64,000 bases of DNA. Source: Kalmusia sp. IMI 367209 (taxonomy: Eukaryota; Ascomycota; Dothideomycetes; Pleosporales; Didymosphaeriaceae). Below are positions 23,261-35,467 of the stretch, piece by piece (position 1 is the stretch's first letter; every line of letters starts with the position of its first letter). A program made the translations under genes and the position numbers. The notes beneath the pieces are model-generated. The model did not search any database, was not told the DNA's origin, and saw nothing but the letters and a program-made list of their open reading frames with translations. The stretch covers positions 682,001 through 746,000 of the forward strand of contig JAPEUQ010000011.1 of NCBI GenBank assembly GCA_027946365.1. The letters are read 5' to 3'.

Positions 23261-23652
23261 GTGGGGGCGCTGCGTTGTCCAGGCCCCTGCCGAAAACGCA
23301 GACCTCTTTTCGGTCATTGCTATCTGAGTTCTTTCTGCCTATGCATTGGGTATATATTGGGTATAACATGGCACTCGCTGTGCATTGTTGGGTCGGCATT
23401 TTGTCGTACACATTTGCATATACACTCGCATCTGCATGGAAAACCGAACACGCAAGAGTATCAATATAATTCATTCCCTCATACTCTCACGAGGTACTAG
23501 AAGACATTCGATATTAGAAATCAGGTATGTATTTAGTGACTCATGAGACCTATACTTCCAGCCAAAAGGAACCCTTTTCCTTCGCTCATACGCCATAATG
23601 CATTCTAGTCATTGGTAGATAATATCTTTGGTTCCAACTTCACAACCACTCC
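23261..23652. other. Intergenic, convergent 3' ends
   Basis: Between the R3H-associated gene and the ABC transporter stop. AT-rich, nothing seen. Confidence 0.4.
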
Positions 23653-26600
23653 TCACTGCGCCAGCATCCCCGTGAACTCGCTTCCCTCTCTCAACATGTC
23701 TTCTGCCTTTCCTGCCTTGATCAATTTCCCCTTTCCAAGCACAACACAGTAGTCTGCGTTTCTGACCGCCTCCAACCGATGCGCAATTGTAATCACCGTA
23801 CTTTCCCTCATCTCCTCCCTCAACACCGTCTGAATTCGCTGCGCAGTCTCAAAATCGATGCTGGCCGTCGCCTCGTCCATGATGAGCACTGGGCTCCTTC
23901 TTAACATAGCTCGCGCTAAGCCAACGAGCTGTCGCTGTCCTTGGGAGAGGCCTTTCCCGCCGCCCTCGATGTTAGTGGAGAGCGTCCACGCGTGATTCCC
24001 AGCGATTTTAGAGAGCACTGAAGTGCAGGCGGCGTCCGAGTATTCGGACAAGGGATCGAGATTTCTGCGCATGGTGCCTGGGAAGAGGACGGGATCTTGG
24101 GCGAGGAAGGTGATACGGGAGCGGAGGGCTTGCTTGTTTACTGTACAGATATCGACGCCGTCTATGTAGATTGTGCCGGCATCGGGGGCGATGGTGGCTA
24201 GGAGGGAGAGCGCCAAAGTCGATTTTCCGGAGCCAGTTCGCCCGATGACGGCCGTGTGGCTACCCGCGGGAATGCGCAGCGTGACATCCTCCAGCGCGGG
24301 GTCGAGATTCGCCGCGTAGCGGATGGTCACGGCCTCGAAGACAATATCACCGCTATAGGTGGGCCAGTGAGCTGGTGGGTCGACGACCCCAGGGGCTTCA
24401 GTCTCGAGGTCGAGAAGCTCGACTACGCGCTCCACGCTGGTAAAGTCCATTTCGAGCTGTCCATAGATCTTGCATAGCTGCTCGGTGTGAATGACGAATT
24501 TGCTTGCGGTAATCAGCACGAAGGCGGTGAGACCGGGGGAGATACCCGTGTAGACGGCGATGATGGCCATAGCGACGGTGGATGAGGTGGATAGCGTGGA
24601 GAAGCGGAGACCTAGCCAGGCTTGTAGCGACCAGTAGAAGTGGTCGTTCTTTTGAAAATTGTCGACAACGGCGATGACGTTCGCCTGGAAGCGTGGCTGC
24701 GCCGAGAAAGCGCGAACAGTGGCGAGGCCTTCGACGAGCGCGCCGAAGTTTGACATCAAGGGGGACAGTGATACCATCTGTAATGTTTAGTGATGTAAAG
24801 AGACATAAAGGAAAGAGAACATACCTCGAGGCGACGCAATGTCTGAGAACTAGGCAGGAAAAGCCTGAAGTAGTAGACAAAGCATGCACTCAAAAAAGTT
24901 CCGAACGCAAGGAATGCAGGTGCCGAAGTTAGAATGATCGCAATGGCAGTAAAAAAGCCAACTGCCTGCCATATCACAATCGTGAAGATGAAGCTCAAAT
25001 GTCCATCGATGGTGTTCATGTCTGATGTGAGACGGTTCATCAGTCTTCCCACGGGTGTGACGTCGTAGAAACGGAACGTGGCATGCGCGACGCGGTCAAC
25101 GGCTTCATGGAAGATGGTCTTCGCCGCATGATATCCGACGCCGTACATAATGATGTAGGTCCACCAAAACATGATGGCCCCGAGTACAACAGTGATGAAG
25201 AAGCCAATGAGCCAAGGTACTACGTCTTGTGCGGGAGGAGGTAGAAAACTGAAGATGCCTCTTGGGTAGTCATAGTCGTACCCTTCACCCCAAGCTTTGA
25301 TGTACCATGCTTGGCCGACATCTACAAATCGGAAGGTAGCCATGACTATGATAGCTGAGGACCACCAAAGAAGTGTTCCGGCCTTTATATAGCGCCAATA
25401 GACCTGAAGTTTTACGCTTCCAGTAGCACGGTGCTCGTCCTCGATGAATTTGTCAGGGATGGCAGCGGCATGGGCTTCTTCACGCTTCTTGGCTTCTTCC
25501 TCTGAGATAGACTCTTGTGTCTCTTGGCGTTCGAGTGCGTTTTCTTCTTCGGGGACAGGCTCATGAATCGTAGCTTTGCCGTGTTTTAACTCTACCCACT
25601 GTTTCGCAATGCCGTGGCAGAGTTCTGTACGATGCGTAACGAGAATAGTGGTGCGGCTGGCCAGTAGTGGGCCAGCGAGCAACTTCCGCACGATGAATTC
25701 CGCAGTCTGGTGATCGAGTGCGGAGAGTGGATCATCGAGCATAACGACCTTAGCTTTGCTGTACACCGCGCGTGCAAGGGCTACTCTTGCTTTTTGACCG
25801 CCTGATAGACCGATGCCGTTCTCACCAATGTTAGAAAGATCACCGTGCTTGAATTCCGCCATATCTGGAAGAAGTGCGCAGGCGTCTAGGACTTGTCTGT
25901 AGCGTGCTTCCTCATAAGGACTCGAGAACAGAATGTTGTCTCGTATACTCATACTCTGCAGCCAGGGCGTCTGAGCGCAATACCCAATAACTTCATCAGG
26001 TTGAATAAATTCACCGGCGGTCTTGTCAAGCTCTCCAAGTAATGCCTGAAGCAAGGCAGTTTTCCCAGAAGCGACTTCGCCGTATATTACGGTAAGGCCC
26101 GGTGGGAATGCCAATGTAATGTCTTCTAACACATTCTTTCCCACACCGGGCCAAGCGAAGGACGCTTGCTGCAAATTTAGCTCTGCGGTACCCTCTGGAA
26201 CAATGTCAGTCTGTTCCTTGTCCGGCTCACTCATAAATGATTCAATTCGGCCCATCGCAACGTAAGCATTGAGCAATGTGGTGATCATGCCAGGCAACGC
26301 GCGTAAGTATGAGTCTAAAAGGTTGAAAAGGTCAATAGCCGGGAAGATTAGGTCAACATGTAGTGGTTTGCCAGATAACTTAGTGAACGCGTAGAAAGCG
26401 ACTGCGGGGAATAACCCGCCGCCAAACTTTAGCATGAAAGCAAGCGTCGTTTCGAACACGATCAAGGTAACACGGAGGGTCAGTTCCTTCTGGCGTGATT
26501 CAAGGATTCCGCCCAACCATGAATCTGTATTAATTAGCGGTGTTATCCATATTCAAAGGTAGATTGGTCGTTTATCAGTAGTCACGTACCTTGCCAGCCG

Positions 26601-28483
26601 TACCAACGCAGGTGCCTGATCGACTCAATGAATTGATTGATGCGCTGTAACTTTTCATCCGTGGCAAGTCTACGCTTCTTTTCGAAGTATACTTTGTAGC
26701 GAGCGAGTAGCACATTGATTGATTGAGTTGCGAACAGTGCTAGAACGCCGAGCAAGCAAGACCAGCCGAGCATCCTCCAAATGAGGAGGGTTGCAAAGAT
26801 AACTCCCATAGGTTTTGTAATGATGTCTGAAAACTCCCAGAAGCGCTGTGCTACCTCATACACGTCATTGCTATTGTATTGTTAGCACGGATGAAACAAC
26901 GGGTGACCTCGAAAAGATGCAAGGGAAAACGTGATAGTACGTACCGCATAAGATTTAGGATTTTTCCCATAGAAGCAGCTGCATCCTCCTTCCTTTCAGG
27001 GACTTTCTCTCTCTTGCTAAACAGTGCTCGAAAGATAGACTGCACGCTCTGGAGAGTGCGCTGAAGGTGACCAGACCAACCTTGGGCTTTAACAAGTGAT
27101 CCATTAGCGTGTCCATTGGCTGTTCCGTTCGTTTCGCCATTACCGTGACCGTTGGCAGCTCCATTTGTTTGGTCATTGACATGGCCATTGGATTGCTCAT
27201 CCGCGGACTCTTGCTTCGCACCCAGTATTTTCCTGTTCAGAGTCTTCTCAAAAAGCATCGTTATCATTTCGCCGCGCGATCGTTCGTAAGACCTCCTTTG
27301 GTACCATAAATTGAATACCTGACTTTGAGCAGATATCAAGCGAAATAGAAGCGAGAGGCAGGCATATGTGATCGTGGCGTTATTAGTCGATTTTGGGTCT
27401 TTCATCGATGCAAGGAGTTGCTGAAGGAGGACCGGAGTTGATAAAGCTAAAACAATTAGTTTTGAAGCACAGCTATTCGGTTCATTACCGAAAGCCAGAG
27501 TATTCGATAGGAAAGAAACCTCTCTGCATGTAATTAGAGATATGACAATGAGGACTTACTTGCAGCAAGTTGGAGAAGTCCAAAAGATGTTGTGATCACC
27601 AAGTCCAACCCGTTGGCGACGAATAGTCTTTTTGTTACCGAGCCTTGAAGAGTACGAAAAGCGCTATGAAGTCGTTCATGCTTGTACTCGTAGCCTAGGT
27701 CCCAAACATCTTCATCTTCCATAGTCCTGGTTTTTCCTTTCTTTATGAGAGGTTGCATCCATGATACAGTCATGTATTGCCAAGGAGTCAAATTGTCTTC
27801 AGGTGTCCGTAATTTGCCAGTTGGTGCGGCGAACACGGGACTTATCCCTTCGGACGATAGAGCTGGATCGCGCAGAGGCATATTCAAGATAATAAAAACG
27901 CTTAATAACGCTGCAACGGCTGCTAAAATCAAGGGGTAATCCTCCGATATCAAAGAAACGCCGGTGTGTGAAAGCACGACAAGTCGCTCCAATAAAAGTC
28001 CAGTATAGAGTATCAACAGTGATATCGAGGCCGCTCTTGGGCGCTCAATGATTATGATTCCGATAATGATAATCTACAATGTCAGTATATCTTCCAATCT
28101 AATGATGAAAATCTTACCCAAGTAAGTGAAGAATACATTCCATCAAAAGTGAAGGAGGGAAGAAAGCTGGCTAATAGTTGCATCGTAAGGCCAATCATAG
28201 CGACTAGTAATAAACCAAACGTTGCAGACAACGGCCGACCCCAAAAGGTAGAGCTGAGGTCGTCTGGGCTTTCTTTTTCTTCTTGCACAAATGGCTTCAT
28301 CCATCTTGGCTGATGCGCCTTGAATATTCGTAATGAGTAGGTAAAAAGTACAAGTGCACCTAAAATGGCTGGAATTGTGGCGATGTAGGGTAAAGCACAA
28401 GGTGTAAAGCGGGCTGCTCGATTATCCTTTGCAAGGTTAGTGAAAAGTTGAACACTCCATGTCCGAACATTTTGTATACCCAT
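23653..28483 (-). CDS. ABCC (MRP-type) full transporter 1, Ybt1/bile-acid-like
   Basis: Seven exons: complement(join(23653..24777, 24825..26524, 26590..26870, 26945..27446, 27489..27521, 27560..28073, 28118..28483)), 1506 aa. ABCC pumps move conjugated anions and drugs, often into the vacuole. An N-terminal TMD0 of about five TM segments precedes TMD1-NBD1-TMD2-NBD2. NBD1 has GEVASGKT (713-720), LSGGQ (804-808) and LDDPLSALD (Asp instead of the catalytic Glu, as usual in ABCC). NBD2 has GRTGSGKST (1311-1319), LSQGQ (1409-1413) and MDEATASID with Glu1434. It resembles the yeast Ybt1/Vmr1 branch. A low-complexity Asn-Gly-rich stretch interrupts TMD1 (27095-27200). Exon 5' acceptors were fixed by frame, including a 33-nt exon. 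The start is the first in-frame ATG, but the open frame extends upstream to about 28655, so an extra 5' exon is possible. Confidence 0.85.
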
Positions 28484-29975
28484 ATCTTGTGGCACTGAGA
28501 CAACGGCGGAACGTCCTGGCTGGAACCAGTCTCGGTACTCAGCGACATCGGGATCTGAATGAACGCCATCGCGATCTTTGGCAACACTTTGGCTACCGCG
28601 ATAGCACCTCCTTCCACCTGAGTGCCAACAGAGTAGAGCTTGAGTGGAAGGGTGATATCATGTAGAGCGTTTAGAAAGAGAGTTGCCAGGCATCAACGAT
28701 ATGCGTAAGCTATGTGAGTTGTCGGTGAACAGCCCTACGAACCACGAACGGTCCGGTGCCAGTGCAGAACTACCGCGTTACCACTTTCGATTTAGCGTGA
28801 ACTGCACTGTTCTTTCCCAACAAGAGAGTCGCGGATCTCTCCACCTCACTATGAGTCAGGACCAATCGGTCGGTGCTTTCACATTGGTAGTACATATTTT
28901 GTTTCTCAGATTCGATCGGACTTTGAATAAAGACACTCACCAACATCGTCACGCTCGGATACGCAATTGAATACGAGCATCGCAATCACGGAGACATTGC
29001 GTTCGCTGTGTACCACATCGCAAAATTTTCATTACTCACGTGTGAGAGGAGAGACTAATATATCCAGTAGTCATACCGGTTAGTAGCTGGCTACCAGCGG
29101 CTGAAGATGGGTGAGCGGCCTCATTAGCTAGACCGGTCGGCGCTCTCAGACGTTTGCGCGACGCCAATGCAACGAAAATAGTTGTAGAAGACTTGCCTAA
29201 GTGTATATACAATTATGAAATACGGAATCCAACACGTAAAATACTAAAGAAGGCAGTCTCCTCACACGACCTTATCTAGAGCCGGGAGATCGGAAATGGG
29301 AGCCACATGCTAGCCATCCAAAACCTCACGCAGGTACGAGTCGTCGGCAGAGTATGGAGGGTAGCATTGCTATTAGGAGGCTCTCATGATCCGTGGTTCA
29401 TAGTGACGAAAGAGCTGGATAGTATCTGGTAGGCGATACCCAATTTTGCGATAGTGGTAGTTCCCACTGTCTTTGTTCGTCGCGCGTCTGGCACCAAGCG
29501 AGGCGCGACACCTTACTACACGGACGGACTATCGTGCGACACATCCGCTTGCTAGCATCCCCGCTATTCTTGCGTTTGGAGTGAAGCTCATCTCCCTACG
29601 ATATTCACTTTTCCGGCCGCACCGAACCTGGCGGGAATCCAGGTTATTGGTTCCCGTACAGATCTGTGGACACATAGGCAACACACGCAGTAGTTGTCGG
29701 AGATAAAGTTTCTCCACGGCGGCGCCGGCGGCCGCTGGCAGTAGCTCAATAGCCCCTCGTAAACGTAGGATCGTACACTACCTAACTCCGCTAACGCCGT
29801 AGCGGGCGCTCGCTGCGGTATAGAGGAAAGCATAGGAATTCATAGCATTCCATATAAGAGTCAATCGGTGCTTGTGGGGTATATCAAATCAAACTTCATT
29901 TCATTTTCCTCTTCTCGACCATTTGCCATACATTTTATGATACCTACGCTGTAAGACACTAAGCTACGAAAAACA
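28484..29975. other. Long divergent intergenic region
   Basis: About 1.5 kb. The part next to the ABC transporter stays open in its frame to about 28655. The middle is AT-rich. A GC-rich island at about 29460-29840 may be foreign. No intact gene seen. Confidence 0.4.
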
Positions 29976-30952
29976 ATGGCTGAAAAGAGTATCGTCCTCG
30001 TGACAGGAGGGAACACGGGTGTCGGATACGAAAGTGTCAAAGCGCTTTACACCTCTCCAAATGCGCACCTTATCCTCATGGGCAGTCGTTCCCTCAACAA
30101 AGCCCATGCCGCTATCAAGGCTCTGCAATCTGAGGTCTCTGATTCCAAGTCTGAAATCGCCCCTATTCAGATTGACATCGAGGATGATACTTCAATCGAG
30201 AAGCTTAACAAGGATATCGAGACCAGATACGGGAAGCTAGACGTCCTGGTCAACAACGCTGGTAAGTCCACATTTAGGAATCACTATTGATACAGATGCA
30301 AGTTACTTTTGTTACGGCGTATTGCAATATTGACATTAAATATAGGAGGAAGCCACGACGCCGTCATGCGTGAGAACCCTACTCCAGCTGGCATCCGCGA
30401 GGCATGGGACCATACCTACTCTCTCAACGTGACCTCGACTCAAGTCTTAACCCATACGCTCATCCCACTCCTTCTCAAATCTACGCAAACGCCGCGTATT
30501 CTTTTTGTTACTTCGGGGATGTCATCTCTCGATACCTGTGCTGGCGGGAAATCTCTGTCCGCCACTGCGAAGACAGGCCTCCCTACCATTCCAAAAGGCT
30601 GGTGAGTCACAATCCGAATATACCCCATTCAGAACATGAGCTGATCACCTGAACAAATTCTAGGCCCAAACCACCAGTACTCTCTCAAATTGCGTACCGT
30701 AGCTCCAAGGTAGCACTCAACATGATGATGTTGGAGTGGCAGAGGTTTCTCAAGGAGGATGGCGTCAAAGTATTCTGCGTTAGCCCTGGGTTTCTGGCAA
30801 CAAACTTAGGCGGCCTGGGCCCGGAGAAGTTGAAGCAGATGGGCGCCGTTGACCCGAGCTTGGGTGGGAAGCTGATCAAGGATGTGGTTGAAGGAAAGCG
30901 AGATGATGATTTTGGGAAGGTCGTTAAGGCTGATGGTGTTCAAGCATGGTAA
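29976..30952 (+). CDS. Short-chain dehydrogenase/reductase (SDR)
   Basis: Three exons: join(29976..30261, 30346..30601, 30664..30952), 276 aa. This is an NAD(P)-dependent oxidoreductase of the classical SDR type; the substrate is unknown. The dinucleotide motif TGGNTGVG is near the start, NNAGG spans intron 1, and the catalytic region has VTSGMSSL then YRSSK (Tyr and Lys of YxxxK). After that comes the usual VSPGFLATNLGG cofactor loop. The arginine in GSRS supports NADP preference. Length is typical. It belongs to the carbonyl-reductase-like SDRs common in moulds. No partner genes suggest a pathway. Confidence 0.88.
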
Positions 30953-31417
30953 GCGTAGTAGATTGCTATCAACTGCACTATCATTATTGTTTGCCGAAGA
31001 CTGCAGTCATCGATGGAACGATTTCATCAAGAGTTGTATGTACATTATATATATAGTTGGTGGATCATGGATTTTGCATTGAATCAGTCATGCTAATATG
31101 AGGGAAAATCGACTTTAGATTGTAGTAACAGAAAACTCTCGTGCTATCAAGTGTTCTGTGAGATTTAAAACATTTGCAGCGTGATGCCCCAGCTTCCATG
31201 CGACTGCTTAGTAAGGAAGTCTGCTTAGTTGGCGTCGCATTCCTTCATCACTCTTAAGCGAGTGGCAACAAAAGCGCCCACACGCATACCATAATTCCCT
31301 CGCATCCAGTCAAAATAGAGAATACCAGCCGAAGCCTGGCTCGTCGTCCCGAATTTTAAAACTTTTCTATATAGACATCTTATGACCGACAACTTCTATC
31401 ACTCCAGAACAACAACA
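30953..31417. other. Intergenic
   Basis: SDR 3' UTR and the tRNA upstream region. AT-rich; nothing else seen. Confidence 0.4.
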
Positions 31418-31510
31418 TCCGATATGGTCTAGTGGCTAGGATTTGCCGCTCTCATCAAGAGCAGAACGCTTTGGCGCCGGCAAGGCCCGGGTTCGATTCC
31501 CGGTGTCGGA
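31418..31510 (+). tRNA. tRNA-Glu (anticodon CTC), with intron
   Basis: The 7-bp acceptor stem is TCCGATA at 31418-31424 paired with TGTCGGA at 31504-31510 (one T-G pair). The D-arm has the box A sequence TGGTCTAGTGGCTAGGAT, and the T-arm GGTTCGATTCC is the box B. The anticodon stem TGCCG/CGGCA encloses CTCTCA, then a 22-nt intron at 31455-31476 in the standard place after position 37, then C. The mature length is 71 nt before CCA addition. A short T run follows the gene (31517-31519 and on), fitting Pol III termination. Confidence 0.93.
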
Positions 31511-32091
31511 AACTGTTCTTTTGCTCGTCTTTTTTGCCAATTTAGCACGTTGAGGTGGTGGTGTGGGGGGACAGTGACGGCTAAGCAGTGTTGCGGCACT
31601 AACAACCAATTCTTTTCGCACTATTTTCGCTATAAGCATGTATGACAAGAAATTAACCAGCCACGGAGCAGATGGTCTGCGTTAGGATGGTATATAAGAC
31701 CGTGCCATCTAATGATGATTAGGTATCAATCTTTGACACCTTGTCAAGAGTACTAATCATCTCAGCTTCGACGCAGGCATTTGAGGTTTCCTCCCTGTTT
31801 GTCATTGTCCATGTAACGTACGTGACACACGCTCACCAGGAATGTAGTGGTTTAAGACGTATTAAGGGGTATGCATCGGATTTTTGTGACTAGAAAATAA
31901 GCACATAGTTGATATCTCCCTAACACAAACATAGCTTGTAGCGAATGATGTTACCATTTGTAATATCTGAAGCCAAGCGCCGCTTATGATCTTCTAAATG
32001 TGTAAAGAGAACTTGTTGCGGTGGTGCGACACAGTAGTTGATTGATAGAAATCTAACAAGAGCAAACAAATAATGACTAACATCAAACGCA
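31511..32091. other. Intergenic
   Basis: Between the tRNA and the four-TM protein stop. A 70-codon minus-strand ORF overlaps the tRNA and is spurious. Nothing else seen. Confidence 0.4.
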
Positions 32092-34212
32092 CTACCTCAG
32101 TACCTCAAACGTCCTGTTGCGCGAGGTACTCAGACCACTCGCCGCTCCTAACCTCATACAACCCACCTCATCATCTGGCCTATCATCGCCAATAAACCCA
32201 GGCAGTTCAGTTACTGCTTTCCTCCACTGTTCATCAGTCTCAGACCTCGCCAAAACATCGGCATATACTGTCCCCATTCTTACCATAACGGCTGAGCCCA
32301 TTTTGGACGACCATGGCCTCATTAAACCAACATAGACGGCCAACAGTAGCATTCCCAATAGATGAGCACCCAGAAACGCAGATGCCGCAATCATATTAGT
32401 GTGGCTGATCTTAGGCTTCATGAGCTGAATACCTTGATCACTGAATACTCTCAGGCTGGGCCCACTAGCACTCGACCCACTGAGCCAGAACTTGTTCGCC
32501 ATGTAAAGAGCATTGGAAATCGCCGCTGACATATGGCCGTACTCACCATCTTCATCAAAACTCGCCAAGAAGGTTTCTACATGCCCTATAATTTGTATCT
32601 CCCGTAACGAGTTCTCCTGGTATATGCATCCTGACGAGCCTAACCAGAGAGCCAGTGGTATTCTGTGAATGCAAGCTGCAGGAGCAACAGGAAGTCCGTC
32701 GTCGTCGATGGAGTCAGCCGGGACGACGAAGCTGGAGGGATTTGACATCCGGCTACCTATGAAGGAGTATGGGCCGAAGAGAGCCAAGGCGACGGTCGCG
32801 AGCGGACCTTGATCGAATTTAGATAAGAGGTGGGAATCGCCGACATAGGTCACGTTTCCAGCTCTCTTATCATAGCGATGTTTCATGATCTGTTTACTGT
32901 CGCTCACGATCGGGTCTTTATCGAGCAACGGGCCTGGTGTATTGCCATTGAGTTCGCCAGGAAGCTCGAAGTAGCCCAGAGATGTATTCGCAACGAGTTT
33001 GTAATATGTCATATTATTCCTGTAATAGTTCTGTCTCGTTCTCAGGTACAGCACCTCGGTAATGTCTTGGCGATCGCGTGTCGACTTCCAAGGCGAGACA
33101 CGCAAGTCTGCTGTCATGCATGCTTCGAGACTTATGTTCGCAAAGGCCGTCTCGCTCTCAAATTCATAAAGTGCGTAGAAGCCACCATTCTCGGTCTCAT
33201 TACGACAGTTCTGCTTGAACTCGCTCTCCGCAATGTTAACATACTCCGCTGTTGAATTGATACGTGGCGCATACTGCGGGTCTGGATACGCGCCAGTGCT
33301 AAAGTTCGGCCCAAATGGGACATAAGTGAGATTGTCTAACCTGGTAGGATTAAGGGAGCGCAGGTAAGGATCCACAAGTGTTCCTCGGTGGTTGATATCG
33401 TCACCACTCGAAAACGGAGATTCCATGAGAGTTCGCAATTTCATGATCATATCGCCGTTATATCCTGGTGTAATTCTATATCCTAATGAGTCTGTCGTGG
33501 TGAATAAATCGGTTACATCGTAGAGTTCATTGTAGTCCGGGAATGGGTCGCTGCTGGCTAATATTAACTCTTGGTCGACAACAGCATTTTGGAGGACCTG
33601 CGAAACACTCCCTACGACTATTAGTTTAATTCATAACATGATTTTGACGTCATATTTCTTACCGATAAGGGTCAACGCGAATGCAACATACAAGGGAATG
33701 CTCATAGACGCAACGTTCATCAACGTCCTCGGGCTCACCCAACCCCGATCTGCGAGCGCCATAGATTGCCTCAGAGTTAAGCTCCTCCTCAGAGGTCCTG
33801 ACTGCATGTAGGCGACGCACGCCATTGAGCATATCGCAGTCGTGACAGGTATAGTAATGACCGCAGCAATAGACTGCATAACGCGTGCAGTCCAGTAATA
33901 CTTTCTGTTAACATCGTACCAGTGGTCGGCGTGATATGTCTTCGCGTCATAGTAACTTTTCTCGCCTCGAATGGGCCGTTTGCTGATAATGCATAGCGTG
34001 ATCCATGGGAACAAGGTGAACGCTGCGTAGAGGAGGAATATGACGACTGGCCAATAAACAGAATGAGTTTGCGTAGTTGCTGGTTCGCGAGCGGTGATCG
34101 ACGAGCGTGGTGATACAGGCGGTGTTGTTGCGTCCCCAGTGTCATTTTTATCCATAGGTCTTTGTTCCTCGGTGTTGTTCAGGGCGCGTAATTCCAAGTC
34201 AGGTTGCGCCAT
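32092..34212 (-). CDS. Uncharacterised four-TM fungal glycoprotein
   Basis: Two exons: complement(join(32092..33617, 33663..34212)), 691 aa. I do not know a function. The N-terminal ~50 residues are Ser/Thr/Pro-rich and cytosolic-looking. TM segments are at about 52-76, 109-136, 163-184 and 591-616. Between TM3 and TM4 lies a ~400-residue domain with many N-glycosylation sequons (NLT, NFS, NST, NET, NIS, NMT, NTS, NVT) and spaced Cys, so it is probably lumenal or outside the cell. The motif LRQSMALADRGW between TM2 and TM3 recurs in large families of fungal membrane proteins. A short cytosolic tail ends the protein. The 45-nt intron is phase 1. Confidence 0.72.
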
Positions 34213-35467
34213 CCTGGTCTGCTTCTTGGAACAACGAGGAGTACAATGAATATACAAAAATTAACTAGTGGTCCATCTTATGGAAGTTTTCGTACGAGTA
34301 GAACGGTATTGGCGACCGGTGTTCTATAGTGTGACGAGCATGGGTCAATGCGTCCATTGACAGGTACTCCGGACTCCTTTATGAATCTACGCCTTGCGAC
34401 GGGCCTTGCTGCGGCAGCCTTGTGCCTGTCTCCGGGTATGGCCTTGCCACGCGATTGCATGTTCGTATCGCTTAAGGGCTAGCGGTTGGAAGGAATCTGA
34501 ACCTTGTTCAGCTGATCTGGCTGTGCGGACATAAGGTGCGTGATACTGTTCAGTATTGTTTGTCCCTCGGCTAGCCAACTGGTGCAAGCTCCAAAAACTG
34601 CCAAGATTGGGGGCGCCCAGAGGATGAATATTATTCGTAGAAGTATATTGAAATGTTGCCAAGCAACGTAACGGCCGAACCAAGCAGTGGTGCGAGTGCT
34701 TGACCGGTCACCTCGTAAATTCAAAGTAGCATACCTTCTCATTGCTGCGGCCTCGCCAAATCCTTCGCGGAGTAGTCCGGGAGGCATATCGGTTCCGGAT
34801 TGACGGTGAGCCAGCTAGAACGCCTGGCATAGAATAGTAGCACAAGCATAACTACGTGGAATGAAACAAATTTCCAACCTGCGGGATTGTGCTACTGGAG
34901 TAGAGGTGAAAATCATGAGCATCGAATGAAAAGCGCTTATAGTCAAGTATGCCCAAGGCCTACACTTTAGGCGTTACGTCAAGGTTGCACTAACATGTCT
35001 GTCCAGGGTTAACAATCTCAAGTTTAGAAGCATACTCGTTTGTTTATCGAGCGGTATGTAAGGGTTTCATGCTGGACTCGCGATAAGGCATGATTACTGA
35101 CAAAAGAGAGACCCTAGCCGACCCTAGCCTAGAAAACAGGTGTTCCCCCAAGATTTAGTCACACCAACCCTCCAATCCTACGATATCGCGTACTGGCGAA
35201 CTGCGCCATACTTAACAGCAAAAAAATATGTATATATGAATCACTGTGAAACAGATACGAAAGCGTTTTGAAAGGAGGTATTGCAACTTCAAAGCACTTT
35301 CACTCTTTGTCTTGCTAATTGGTGACTATGATGATCTGGCAAGAACGCCCAACATGGTTGCCTGGGCCCAAGCACACCGTCCTCAAAATTTTATCGCAAA
35401 CAGCTTCAATTGCTCATCCGAAACATTTCTAAGCCCTCGTTGTCTATCATATGTGACACCCGCCAAT
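34213..35467. other. Divergent intergenic region
   Basis: About 1.25 kb. A minus-strand ORF of 102 codons (34479-34787) has one hydrophobic segment (LLRIIFILWAPPILAVFGAC) but no known motif. The 5' part of the phosphoesterase frame is open back to 35246 without a preferred ATG. No repeat seen. Confidence 0.4.

Noticed and set aside
31436..31648. 70-codon minus-strand ORF over the tRNA
   Set aside because: Antisense to a well-formed tRNA gene; chance open frame.
34479..34787. 102-codon minus-strand ORF with one hydrophobic segment
   Set aside because: No conserved motif and no matching exons; the single TM-like run is weak evidence.
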